From: Aplidium turbinatum
Lineage: Eukaryota > Chordata > Ascidiacea > Aplousobranchia > Polyclinidae
Direction: 5' to 3'
Length of the DNA: 64,000 nt
Assembly: GCA_918807975.1 (NCBI GenBank)
Contig: OU964918.1
Coordinates: 42,330,477 to 42,394,476, forward strand
The position numbers and the translations under genes were made by a program. The notes under the pieces were generated by a model. That model saw nothing but the letters and a program-made list of their open reading frames with translations. It was not told the origin of the DNA and did no database searches. The stretch's first letter is position 1. Every line of letters starts with the position of its first letter. Below, one piece after another: positions 1 through 11,346 of this stretch.

Positions 1-1631
1 GTCCAGTGAGGATTCTTAGCTCCGTTAGTATCGATGTCGGTATCATAAACATTGTGGTTGATGCGGACACGGCAGTATGGATCCATTCTGACCATTCCAT
101 AATTCTTGTTCAGTTTCGCCTAGATGGTGATGGCAGTGTTTGATTGTTTATTTACAATTTATGTAGGTAACAAAACTCCCATACAAGTTAATAAATGAAG
201 ATCATCATCATCAGCATCGGTATTGCGAATGCCAAGTTTCGATAACGGTTGGGGAGCGTTCACAACTGACGTCAACCACTTTCTGGCCATTTGTCTGTCT
301 CTTTTCTGAGGGGTTTTTCTTAAGCTTCACGATAAACCATGACGCCGCAAAGCAACTAGATAAATTATATAGGTCACCAACTCACCACTGTTCCGAACAG
401 CTAAACTTTCGCTACCGTCGCCACTTGGGCTCGCCCAGATGTCGTGTACCGATATACATGGCATAGGACAAAGCAAGAACAGAAAAATGTGAAAGATTTG
501 TCAACATGATATACAATACCTCCATGACTGAAACAAATAGACGCTCGGAAACATAGACAGATTGCTGCATCATGGTCTGTTGCTGAACCTGCTGCCTTGC
601 AATTTGATGAGCAATGAGTTCATCTCTTGCTACTTGTGTTTGACCCGGAGCCGAAACTTGCAAGAAGCCATTTGGCAAATCACCAAGAAATAACTGCAAA
701 TACGCTTAGTTTAATTGCATTAGAAAATCAACCAATTGTAATTATAGTCCATTTGAAGCTGAGCTTTGAACCTTCAGCACAGACAGTTGAACACACTTCA
801 AGAGCACTATATACCTCTCCATTACGTAGCAGCTAGAGAACAATATATACACAATAGTCAATATACATACATTATACAAGCATAAACTTTTAATTCTATG
901 TCGTCATCTTTGTGTGAGTCTCTGGGGTCGAGAGTCAATGCTTTTACCACCCCAGACTTACGATCTTCTCGGACTGAGCTGAAAAGCTACTAGAGAGCAG
1001 CCAGTCTTTAATTTCATTATCTAAGACACGCAGACCTTCCACTCCATTAGGTGGCTTAAAGATGGTGCAATCGTTGATTATGTGGTCTGCAGTTTGTTCC
1101 TCAGCACCACATTTACAAGTAGAAGAAAAAGCTATTTCCCATTGGTGCATGGTTGAGCGAAAAGCCTGAGCCCGTAGGGAGACAGTTAAGGCACACCCAC
1201 GCCTGTCTTTGTAGCGTCAGGCTAGTGGGAGGAGTGTCGGCATCAGGAATAAATGAATGGAGTCTGGTGGTGCTTGACTTTCCTTGAGAGTTCCATTTAT
1301 GGTCTGCCCAATCAGCTGCAGAGCTAGATGTCTTGTCCATCAGCTGCGTTGATCACCAGTTAAGCAGCTGGCACAAATGGGTGTCTTGATTTCAGTTGAC
1401 TCTTGGGGGAGCAGAGATCTTGAAAATAGAGCAGATATTTGGGCTCCAATGCCCATTGACCGAGTGACAATAAAAGTGGCAAAACATTTTTCTCAAGCAT
1501 AATTTTTGTTCATTTTAACAACCAGTTCAATACAATAGTGAATTTATAAACAATTGATGAAAGATATTGCTCACCGGTCCATGCTTTGTGTTCCGATGAT
1601 TTGGATCAGATGTGCTTTCCTCAGCTGCCAT
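1..1631 (-). CDS. TOLLIP: TOLLIP (Toll-interacting protein), exons 1-3, 3' part outside window
   Basis: TOLLIP is a cytosolic adaptor with an N-terminal Tom1-binding region, a C2 domain and a C-terminal CUE ubiquitin-binding domain, acting in IL-1/Toll signalling and endosomal sorting. Seen here: exon 1 at 1631-1575 ([19 protein letters not shown], donor CCG|GTGAGC); exon 2 at 693-520 (acceptor TTTGCAG, starting [13 protein letters not shown], donor GGAG|GTATTG); exon 3 from 119 running off the window at 1 (acceptor [25 protein letters not shown], then NGAKNPHW). All three joints are in phase and match the vertebrate order GP-VYIGELPQDFL, then QAKLAKNYGMTRMDPYCR and NGAKNPRW. Only the Tom1-binding region and the start of the C2 domain lie here. 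Intron 1 carries a LINE fragment (940-1345). A Mutator miniature element ends 137 bp upstream of the ATG. An AG follows a pyrimidine-poor stretch 18 nt before the ATG. Confidence 0.96.
940..1345 (-). mobile_element. LINE 3' fragment in TOLLIP intron 1
   Basis: A broken piece of the extreme C-terminus of a non-LTR retrotransposon polyprotein. One frame gives [17 protein letters not shown] followed by SLNHAPMG; a neighbouring frame continues with [17 protein letters not shown] and ends [11 protein letters not shown]. The Cys-Cys...His...Cys knuckle and the tail D-E-x-I-x-WLL are typical of the C-terminal end of LINE ORF2 proteins in animals. At least one frameshift separates the two parts (around 1140). 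The same family is found again, on the other strand, at 62100-62391. Confidence 0.75.
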
Positions 1632-1768
1632 TGAACCAGATAAATACTGAATTTACACTATGACTATAAAGTTTATAAAATAATAACTGTTTAAACACAG
1701 TATATTGTATATATAGTGATACTTTAAGGCAATAATCCCTTTGTCACACAAGTTGTGATCAATCTTTT

Positions 1769-2360
1769 GGGGTCGTATCCCCGATGTCGTCCTCTCATAC
1801 ATTGGGACACGGAATTATTTACGTCGCCAAAAAAAAAGCTTCATATGCGGCAGGCTGTTGAATTCCAGGTTGAGCGTCAATGCCCATGTCGTTGCCAGTG
1901 AGTGATTATGAATAACGCTGCTGAAAAGACTTGATATTCGCTGGGAATACGCCTTTTTGCTGAAGTGTAGGCCACAAAAGCAGAATTGCAAAAGTAAGCT
2001 ATTCCACTTTCAATATTTATTGTGGTGTTTGTTACGTTATTCTCTCAGTTTGGTACAACTTGTGGGATTAGTTGAAGAACAAACAAAAAAAAACAATCAA
2101 TTTGTTGGGCTACCATTTTTAAAAGTCTCTGATTTTGTTCAATTACATTGTAAAAATAAAAATGAATTTCTAGGCTAATTGTTTTTTTTTCAAGTGTTTG
2201 TTAAAAAAAAGGAAAAGGTGGCAAAAATTTTGTTTCGACTTGAAAAAGATCGTTTCAAATCACCTAATTTTTTCCTACATTCAAATGGACAAAAAAGTGA
2301 AACATCTGGCAACACTGCTTTCAAGGAATGACATCGACGTGGGACGACATCAGTGGCATC
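1769..2360. mobile_element. Mutator-type miniature element (592 bp, 9-bp TSD)
   Basis: Flanked by a perfect 9-bp duplication CAATCTTTT (1760-1768 and 2361-2369). The left end carries GATGTCGTCC repeats and the right end carries the inverse, ending GACGACATCAGTGGCATC. About 430 bp of the left side match the left side of the 9-kb element at 41608-50613, and about 150 bp of the right side match its right end, so this is an internally deleted, non-autonomous derivative of that MULE. It has no transposase of its own. It sits just upstream of TOLLIP and could supply or disturb promoter sequence. Confidence 0.88.
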
Positions 2361-2381
2361 CAATCTTTTGTAAACATGCGT

Positions 2382-2596
2382 TCAGTTCAGTTGTTTTTAT
2401 TTCTGACCATCATATCAAAACAATACATGTCAACATAGCAAAGGTCGAGAAAAGGGTAGAAGCGACAAAACGCGAACGTTAAACCGTGCTTGAGACCGAA
2501 GTAAGTTATTGAGTTGAAAGAAATTTGGCACGGTTGCAACACCTTCAGAAAAATTTAAGATATAAAGGGAAAATAAAAAAAGAAAATGTTACAAAA
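2382..2596 (+). repeat. Dispersed repeat, copy 1 of 3
   Basis: This stretch (TTCAGTTCAGTTG... through AAAATGTTAC) is closely similar to 51495-51748 on the plus strand and to 53765-54100 on the minus strand, the two arms of the foldback element. It lies directly beside the right target duplication of the miniature MULE. It may be a separate repeat that was carried into the foldback arms, or a solitary fragment of that element. Confidence 0.75.
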
Positions 2597-2610
2597 ACAA
2601 CATATATTTA

Positions 2611-3490
2611 GGCTATAGCTTTATTAGCCCACATAGCTTTAGCTGATATATTTAAGATTTGTATGGACAGTTGCTATGAAGATCGGCCATGGTGCGTTAT
2701 CAAGAGTGCTGATGGTCGTAAGGGGAACACGTCTTGATGCGTTTAGCTCATACCAAAGAAGAGCAAGGCAGGCAAAGAAAACCCCACAAAGAAATCCTAC
2801 CACGGGCGTCGGGCAAAGCCATTTCAAGCACAACGCACCATAGGCCTTGCACGACTCACAAAATAGATAAGCTATAACTTGACGACATGAAAACAATGAC
2901 AAAAACAAATAAAACAAACTAGCAAAAACAACATCATCATCTTGCGGAAATTCAATTATACCCACATTACCCAGGGAAGTTATGTCTTGAAGATATCAAG
3001 CGTGCTTTGATAAAAGTTGCGTTGATAAAGCGATAATTTTAGACCCCAGTCAGCTAAACTCGTCACCTCCACACTGATCCAACGTTAGCAAACGTTGAAT
3101 TAATGCAAAAACGACAGTCATCGCCAGCTGGGATGTAGTACTAGTAGTGGCATGTCACAGTAATATGATAAATTTGGGTTACCGGATGTTTTACACGTTA
3201 AACCATAACAAAAGTGAAAAAAAAAATCCAATTTGGCATGTTAGAAAAATAGATAAACAATCAGACAATTGCATGACGATCCAGTCCAAGATATGGATAT
3301 AAAACAACTGGTTGGAGCACATGGCCACCGCTTCACTGAACGATGGCGATTGGTCGAAGAGGATGAAAAAACTTCTGCAGACTCTGTAGAACTTCTGTAG
3401 ACAAAAAAACACAAGAACCAGAAGGCCAGTAGGAGTACTTACAACTTTACTATTTTGCTAATAAATCTACACACATTGGCCTATCATTTC
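2611..3490. other. No recognised gene
   Basis: I see no supported coding region. Around 3076-3115 there is one degenerate copy of the TGATTCAACGT palindrome motif that recurs in several elements of the window. The end of the stretch runs into an AT-dinucleotide microsatellite (3499-3538). Confidence 0.5.
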
Positions 3491-4914
3491 TGGGCAAAAA
3501 AAAAAATATATATATATGTAAATTATATATATATGTATTAGTAAGTTTGGTGCATGTAATACTTAGATAGGATTATTTCAAGGAAGATTTAGCTTGTTCA
3601 TTTTTGATTTAAAGCCTTTTACAGTTTTGCATTCATTTCTAATAGTAGGGGGAAGCTTGTTCCAAACTGTTGGCCCCATGTACCGTATTGATTGTTTGCA
3701 AGTGTTAATTCTGCAATATATCGGAATATAAGGAGAATTATATACTTCTTGCTGTTAGGCTACATCATTGAATGTTGTGGGAAGTAGCTTTTTTGAATAT
3801 TTAAACATGAAAGTTACAATCTCTGTATTTTTTATGTGGTTAATTGATTTTAAATTATTGAGTTCCATTACACCTTTTATGCTTTCTCTGCGGTCAATGT
3901 CAAATACAATACGAAGAAAGTTATTGCATGTATGTTGCAGCTTTTGCAATGTAGTTTTGTTTTCATGACACCATGTTGAGATACAATATAATATCTGACT
4001 CTCAACTAGAGAATGGTAAATGGAGAGAAGTGCTTGTTTGTTTAGGAAAGGCTTAATTTTTTTTGTCACGCAGAGTGTTGATCTTATTTTTTGAAGCAAG
4101 ATTTCCATATGAGATTTCCATGACAAATGCTCGTTTACAATTATTCCCAGAAACTTTATTGAGGCAACTTGTTCTATGTTGTTTTTTCGAATATTTAAGG
4201 GTGGGTTGCATGATAGTGTCTTGCTTCCTTGACTTGAAAATAATATATGTTTGGTTTTGGTGACATTTAGAGACAATCAATTTGTTGATAGCCATTGATC
4301 TATGCATACAAGCTCTTGATTTGCCATATCATATACAGTAGAAACGGTTTTATTTTTATATATAATGGTGGTGTCATCTGCAAACATAATTGCAGTTCCG
4401 TGTTGAAGGCAGTTAGGAAAGTCATTTACATAAATCAGGAATAGAAGAGGGCCTAAGATAGACCCTTGTAGGACATCCAAAGATCTGTTGTTAACATTAG
4501 AAGATAGTGTGCCATTGAAAACCACTCTTTGTTTTCTATTACTCAGGTAACTCATGAACCAGTCATAGGCCACGCCTCTTATTCCGAAATGATATAATTT
4601 AGCTAGCAATATTTTATGGTCAATGGTGTCAAATGCTTTAGATAAATCAAGAAAGATTCCTAATGCAAGATGGTTGTCATTGAGTATACTGGTGATACTT
4701 TCTACTAGCATTGAAGCAGCATGGCTTGTGGAATGATTTTTCCTGAAACCAAATTATTGTTATATAGAAAAATTTAGGTCTAATTAAAAACGAGTATAAT
4801 CTGTTGTACATGATTCTTTCTAATATCTTTGAAAAAATAGGTAGTAGGCTGACTGGTCTGTAGTTGTTTGAATCTTTGCAGCTACCCTTTTTAAAGATAG
4901 GTATCACCTTCCCC

Positions 4915-6746
4915 CATAGGCGCCGACTTTTATTTTTGCACGGGGTGGCGGATAGCACAATATGGCAACCTAAAAACTTTCAAACTGCATGTTTTTGTTT
5001 GATTTTTACTAAGCATGTTTCGTAGATTCCATTGTCTTTTCACACCTGATTTGGAGCTCGATAATTTACAAAGCAACTTTAAAACAAAGCACAGGAGGTA
5101 TGTCGTGAATTTTATTGTTACGTTGCTGCTCTGACACTTAACATTTGGCAAAAGTATTTTTGCGAACAGCAGCTCTGTCAATCCAACTGTTAATCAACTG
5201 GTCAAGTTGTAACCGTGAAGCTTCCGCTTGATAAACATTTAAATTAGGACGTGGTTCAATCGCTGTTGCGTCATGGTAGATCGCAAGTAGGTTTTTATGC
5301 GCCTTGAGTGCACTACACGATCGCTCCGCCTCGCAGGTGGTAGAAGGCAACGATAAGTATATTTTCACAATGCAGACCACGTTTGGAAGCATTAATAAAA
5401 TTGTTTCATTGCTTGCAAATAGATGAAGCAGTTGCGACATAGTTGCAAATCGAACAGAATGCTCTATCTTTGCATCTATCGTATTCTAGCCACGGGAATT
5501 CGCTCTCCCACGATTTTTGATAGCTTCTCCCTTCAACAGCGATTATCCTGCTCGTGCTCGGTTCTTCTACCTCCCTGATCGTGCTAACGCCTTTTGGCAG
5601 TGGCACACTTTCGTTTCGTTCAGACGTTTGGTCACTTTCATGCTGGCTGAAATCCTGACTAGACGCAACAAAAAATGACTCAATGGAGGGCTGCAATTTG
5701 GAACGCTTTTTCGGTGGTATCTATAAGCTGAATAAAACTGGAATGTCGGCGAAAACTTTTACTGGACGACTTTTCGTAATTTTTTCTATGATGTAACAAG
5801 CAACTCCTATGTCAGACCAATAAATTCCCGCCTCAGACTTTTACTGGACGACTTTTCGTAATTTTTTCTATGACGTAACAAGCAACTCCTATATCAAACC
5901 AATAAATTCCCGCCTCACAGTTTGTCACGCTTTGACACGCAATATTACTGCATGAAGTAGATAACAAAGTAGAAATTAAAGCATGAAGTAGATGACAGTA
6001 CACTCCAATTGAAATCGGAATATAATTCAAAATGAAAAATCTTGAGTAATTGAAAAAGGTTGCTTTTATTATTGGAAATTGGCAGGGGGTGTAGCTTTCC
6101 TCGAATAGAATCATGTAAATGTGTAAATTTGCAGAACGTTAAAACTGCTACTTTACTAAGTGCACTTTTTAAATAAAACTCAAAAGGTTAAGAAAATTGC
6201 ATTTTTTTTAATGAAATTTGAAAATAGATATTCATTTAGGGGGTGGAGCTATCATCGAGATGATTTTATTTCCAAGTGTTGTATAGCTGTCATAATTTAT
6301 AGCGATATTATGAGCAATTTAAAAATTTTCAAAAATAATTTTTGGGGAGGCAATGGAAAGATCGTATTTTATTGATTAATAAATTCCATTGTAAACCTAA
6401 CAAATGTAACACGACAAGCAACAAATAAAACGATCGCAACAACAACAAGGAAAAACTCGTAGCCACGTATTGCGTAATCTTCACGTAGCTTGATTGATGT
6501 TACGCGAGTATCATGCTTGTGACAAAAACAATCATTTTCTTCGCAATACTGTACTGTATTGGTTCACCTCTTGCTTTACGTTGACTTGAAGCGAAAACCA
6601 ATGATCAAAAAAAGATTTAAACGTCCGTTCGAATTACATTTGTTTGCAGTAAGTAGTGTAACCTATAAAACGGGGTGGCTGCCACCCCGCCACAGCGGTT
6701 ACGGGGTGGCGTGGCCATCCCGTAACCCCGTAAGTCGGCGCCAGTG
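4915..6746 (-). mobile_element. hAT element inserted in the LINE (TSD CCTTCCCC)
   Basis: Ends are CATAGGCGCCGAC at the left and, inverted, CACTGGCGCCGAC at the right, flanked by a perfect 8-bp duplication CCTTCCCC (4907-4914 and 6747-6754). Removing the element and one duplication restores the LINE reading. Inside, minus strand, the N-terminal zinc-finger region reads FPWLEYDRCKDRAFCSICNY (5406-5696) and the C-terminal dimerisation region reads IYLSLPSTTCEAERSCSAL (5138-5440); the catalytic middle is gone. It is therefore an internal-deletion derivative of a TTF/ZMYM-type hAT. Its terminal sequence resembles that of the hAT at 51796-53060. Confidence 0.93.
5755..5918. repeat. 82-bp tandem duplication inside the hAT
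   Basis: Two neighbouring copies beginning ACTTTTACTGGACGAC at 5755 and 5837, with only a few differences, so the duplication is younger than the insertion. Confidence 0.9.
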
Positions 6747-6930
6747 CCTTCCCCAATTTAAATAAATTTATGAATTTTCCACTCGTTAAAGATAAGTTAA
6801 ATATATGAGTTAGAGCATGCAGTATATTGTTTGGGGTTGACTTTACAACTATGGATGGTATTTCATCGATGCCACTGCTAGTTTTTGCTGGCATAGCATG
6901 AATAATATTGTTAATTTCATTCAAAGTAGT

Positions 6931-7304
6931 TTAATAAATATAAATTGTCTCAGAGTAATTGCGTAATGCGTATGCGTAATTGATGGGAATAAAACAGTTG
7001 AACAAAATTACTGCCTGCATAGGTTACTTGCAAACATAATCAACCCAAAAGTGACAAAACACAATATGATGTCATTACGTTTCATGGATCAACTGGTCGT
7101 CCACCTCTCTTTTGATATAAAGGTGTTTAATATAGGGTGTTTCAAAATTATTGCTGAAAAGCATTTTTGCATAAAACAGGAAAAAAGTTAACTGAATACT
7201 TGTTTCTTGTGTTGTAGTTGAGGTATATATATATATTTTTTTTTCTATAAAAATTAAAAAAAAAACATTAAGGTTTTGATCATTGTCCAGGACTAAAAAA
7301 AATT
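6931..7304. other. No recognised gene
   Basis: AT-rich sequence between the LINE and the palindromic element. I see no coding or RNA feature here. Confidence 0.5.
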
Positions 7305-8036
7305 TCCAAAATACAAGTTTTTGTTTTTAACAGCTTTAAACTTTTCTTAAACTAGGGCAAAAATAAGAGTAGGGTACCGTACTTCCACCGATTGGCAAAC
7401 ACTTTTTTCTAAACATAAAAAGGACTTAAAAATAGTCTTTTTTTTCAAATTTTTTTCTCCTAGCCAATGTATGAATTTTTCCAATAATGTGACAAAGTAT
7501 CATTCTTCAATGCCAACGTTTCATATGATAAAATCTTCATCAACCACTTCGTGTAACGACTTCCCAGATAACTTCACAATGTAGAATGTAGATATTAAAG
7601 ATCAGTTTTAGCCTAATGCTGTGAGTTCACTGTGGTAATGGCAAATTGCACTAGCTTTCGAAACACAGTTCATATATAACTTCTCAGATACCTAACCATT
7701 TTTATATGCCGTGTCGGCTTTGTCTGAGATTCTTGTCTGAGTCTGGAATGTTTGTATGTGAAAGGTGCAGCTGTCCATAAACCCATCCGAGAAGTGGTTG
7801 ATGAAGATTTTATCATATGAAACGTTGGCATTGAAGAATGATACTTTGTCACATTATTGGAAAAATTCATACATTGGCTAGGAGAAAAAATTTTGAAAAA
7901 AAAGACTAATTTTAAGTCCATTTTATGTTTAGAAAAAAGTGTTTGCCAATCGGTGGAAGTACGGTACCCTACTCTTATTTTTTCCCTAGTTTAAGAAAAG
8001 TTTAAAGCTGTTAAAAACAAAAACTTGTATTTTGGA
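7305..8036. mobile_element. Palindromic (foldback-type) element, about 246-bp arms
   Basis: The left arm (7305-7550) and right arm (7791-8036) are inverted copies, for example CCAAAATACAAGTTTTTG at the outer ends and AAGTGGTTGATGAAG at the inner ends, separated by a 240-bp unrelated spacer. There is no coding capacity. I could not find a convincing target duplication outside the arms. It could be a MITE with long inverted repeats or an inverted duplication of a single sequence. Confidence 0.8.
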
Positions 8037-8220
8037 GCTGCAAAAATGCAGCAGCCTAACGATTGAGTCACTTCGGGTCAAAATTTAGTTAAAAAATAAA
8101 CGCTTCCGGGTAGTATTGAACTCATTCCCTCGAGAGAACACTAGCCTGAAAAAGATCGCACGCGCCACTGACTCAGTTGAATATATAAAATTGTTGAATT
8201 TAGAACATATATATATACGC

Positions 8221-8331
8221 ATTTTTTCTTCTCCTCTCGTCTTTTGCTTTGAAAAAGAAAACATCATGACCGGTCAAATAGTGTTTCAAATTAAAAGACC
8301 GGAGCCGGTCAAATGGCCACTGTCTTTTTTT
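8221..8331 (+). repeat. Dispersed repeat pair, copy A (copy B at 22700-22806)
   Basis: About 105 bp shared between the two places, containing CTTTGCTTTGAAA, GACCGGTCAAATAG and AGACCGGAGCCGGTCAAAT. Copy B lies inside the P-like element. The inverted GACCGG/CCGGTC motifs suggest the end of a small DNA transposon. Confidence 0.8.
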
Positions 8332-9331
8332 TTATAAAAAACAGAGTTTTTAAAAAAAGTAATTTCAAAACTTAAGAACAAGTTACATTAAAAAATATAT
8401 CAAAGACATACACAAGTTGTGATAACATTACTGATAAATAAACTGTTGAATTATTTTTAATAGCAAAATATTTGCAAATCTGTGAAGTGGACACATTCAT
8501 GTTGATGGCCACCATTTAGTACCTGTGGATCTTACACTATCAATAGCTCACCTGAATTGCCTCTTATTATTATCATTTATTTGCGTCAGACAAAGTTGTC
8601 CATATCCAAAACAAAAACAACGAAATAATACACAAACTGCAAATGCATAAAGGTCACAGAGAGCCACTTTGGATGCTGTCGGTTTAAAAGCTCACTAGCC
8701 TAAATGGGCTATCTACTGTTACAAATTTACATACAATGAGCGTTGGAAGAATTGAAAGTATTCAGAACGATAAAAACAATCAGATGACATCAGGTCTGAT
8801 ATAAAGCGATTTGAAGAGTGAATGCAAGTTCGGTTGATAAACGAAAACATGTTTTTCGTCAATAAAGCATCAAACGTTGTTATATTATTCATTACTTGAT
8901 ATTCACGGGCACTGACATAACGAGGCAAGTTGTGCAATATTCTAAAAGAATCATTGTAAGCAACACGTACCGTAATCGTTTTATAGCCTACTGGAAGATC
9001 TAAACTTGTGGATTCTATACTTTAAGTAGACTAACTGAAATGTTTCTCTGTATCTCATTTTATTCTGTAATATGCACATGACTTCCTTCCTACCATATCT
9101 TTGAACACCTTATAATCACACAAATTGCTTTCATCCAAAAAATCACTAGGCTACACAAAAACGGTACGGTATGTAACATGTTTATTCTTGCCACTCACCC
9201 TAAACTAACCAACCGATCACACCCTAAAAACTTTATTCAACTTGAATGCCTGCATAAAATAATGAAAGCATTGCCTTTGAATGAAATAATATCATAATTC
9301 ATAATGATAAGATTGAAAACAAAACTCCTTT
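8332..9331. other. No recognised gene
   Basis: AT-rich, no supported coding region. Short open stretches on both strands show no recognisable domain. Confidence 0.5.
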
Positions 9332-9339
9332 CACACAAC

Positions 9340-10123
9340 CAGGGTCCCATCCACAAATTTGAAAAAAACCTACCCGTAGATTTTATCTTAAAAAAACCCA
9401 GATTGGCTAAAAAAAACCCAGATGTTCATAATTGCTAATAGAAAAGCTTCGAGATGTCTACTACACTTTCTGCTATTTTAAATTTTGTACTACCCATCGA
9501 CTATTCAAATACATTTCATTCTACAAGAGTTATTTTCTGCAAGTCTTTTTGTCCTTGGAGTCGTTTTTTATAACGTTGATGGCAAACACCCTCCATTACT
9601 TCGCTCACCAATTTTCTTTTAGGTTCCCAGGTATGACAATTTTGCCCCGCTCTTTTTATGGCCTATCAACAAATCTTTCACAAAACTAGCAATTGAACCA
9701 AAACTAGTGATACTCACTCAGCAGATCAGCCTGGTAAAACTGCAATTGAACTTGACTGAAAGCCATTACCGGTAGGTCTACTCAAACTGGAAACTGAATG
9801 CATTAGGAAACTATTTGGAACTATTGGAAACTATTTGTGATCAGGAGGGCCGAGGGGGAACTAGCTTATAGCTTTCAAATCAGACAGAATTTATTTTAGA
9901 TAGGCTACGTATATTTTGTAACAAAATAATTACTTAGAATGGTTAATTCAGCTTGCGATTCCTATAATTTTACGCAAAATCAATAGATATTTAAGAAAAG
10001 TTAAAAATGCAGAAAAAAACCCAGATATCAACGTTTTATAAAAAAAAAACTTAAAAACCCAGACAGGTAGCAAAAAACCCAGATCTGGGTTTAAAAACCC
10101 AGGAATGGGAGCCCTGCAGCCTG
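9340..10123. mobile_element. Non-autonomous hAT with AAACCCAGAT subterminal repeats
   Basis: Perfect 8-bp duplication CACACAAC (9332-9339, 10124-10131). The left end is CAGGGTCCCATCC; the right end inverted is CAGGCTGCAGGGCTCCCAT, so the left end has lost a few bases. Copies of AAAAACCCAGAT crowd both subterminal regions in direct and inverted order, as expected for transposase-binding sites. No transposase is present. Confidence 0.88.
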
Positions 10124-10330
10124 CACACAACACTTTGCATCTGGAAAAATAATAATGGCGTTGCCAGATAAAAAATAAAACTTGCAAAACGAAAGTGTTG
10201 CCAGATTAACAGATATAAATTTCAAAAACAATATTTTTTACAGTTTTGGATTTATTTTCAGATCTTTTCTGCGCGGCAACCTCGGTGTACGTTTCACATT
10301 CTTAAAAATTCCGGGCGGTGCGGTTGCAGT

Positions 10331-10505
10331 GTTCAACTGTTTTATTCGCATCAACAGCGCACAGGTACAAAGGATTGACACGACGAGAAAGCACAAACAA
10401 ACATAACCAGGTCGAAGTGTTGAACTGTTTTATTCGCATCAGTAGCTCACGGTACAAAAGATTGACACGGTGAGAGAGTACAAACAAACATAGCCAGGTC
10501 GAAGA
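10331..10505. repeat. 88-bp tandem duplication with minus-strand AATAAA
   Basis: Two units starting at 10331 and 10419 (GTTCAACTGTTTTATTCGC and GTTGAACTGTTTTATTCGC). On the minus strand each carries an AATAAAA signal. The source is unknown. Confidence 0.85.
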
Positions 10506-11346
10506 CTTTAGGAAACCGGCCTGCCACACCCCGCGGCGGCGGGGAGCGGCGTGATTTATGGGGTGACGATGCACCCGGAGGGTTAAGTCCACCAGCTTAG
10601 GTCGTGATGGCCAGGCTGGGGAGTCGAGGTACCTGTGGAGGGAGAGTGTGGACAGGGGCGCCGGAAGCGGGGGGGCAGGGGGGGCGGATGCCCCCCTGCC
10701 CTCAAATTTTCTGCAGATGGAGGGGCAGGGGGGCAATGGTGCCCTTTTAAAGTCATGTAAGCAACTGCACATTTTGCAATATAACAATTTCTGCTATTCG
10801 CTTTTAGCCTAATAATAATATTTACGGCAGAAAATTTTGCAACACAGTAGTTTGCAACACAGTAGTTTGCACACAGTAGTTTGCAACACAGTTTTTTCTA
10901 GAGCTCCTTCTCGGCGGCCAAATCTGCGTGCTTGGAGGCCAAAATACAAAATAAAAATAACGATAGCACAAGTAAATAGAATTATACTTGCAACAATGCT
11001 AAAATGATCACTTAGCGTTGTTGAAATCTGGGCCTGGGCGACGTCCTATACCAGTGGTTCCCAAACTTTTTTACTTCGTGGCCTAAATTTTGATTCAAAA
11101 AAAGTTCGTGGCCCACCCAAAATATTCTATACACTTGTATATGGGCGAGCACTATAGGCTCTAGCAATTTTCTAAGTGGCGACGCTGTGCCTGATTTGAC
11201 TGGCCCGAGGATCGAAGCCCAGACCTCCAGCACAGATAGCGATGTTTCTTACCACTACGCTAATCGGCCAAGTTCTACTACCTAATTACTGTACTATATG
11301 ACATGTAACACAAAAACAAACAAAATGGCTTTTTGCTATTTATTTT

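Larger units (their letters stand above)
3500..6930 (-). mobile_element. CR1/jockey-type LINE, 5'-truncated, split by a hAT insertion
   Basis: Reverse transcriptase on the minus strand. The piece 6755-6924 reads NNIIHAMPAKTSSGIDEIPS, then LTSGKF; the hAT at 4915-6746 interrupts; reading resumes below 4907 with KVIPIFKKG, NYRPVSLLPIFSKILERIM. Catalytic blocks follow at 4277-4711: LDLSKAFDTIDHKILL, LQGSILGPLLFLIYVND and FADDTTI, and the thumb FLGIIVNEHLSWKSHM at about 4165. The C-terminus GPTVWNKLPPTIRN ends at a stop at 3578. Endonuclease and ORF1 are missing (5' truncation near 6930). I see at least three frame changes or stops (about 4760, 4280 and 3755), so it is dead. The 3' end runs into a TA microsatellite. 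The exact clade (CR1, Daphne/Crack or similar) needs a tree. Confidence 0.88.

Noticed and set aside
10331-10505. Part of a long terminal repeat of a retroelement
   Set aside because: Only a tandem 88-bp duplication with AATAAA on the minus strand is visible; no paired repeat or coding part supports it.
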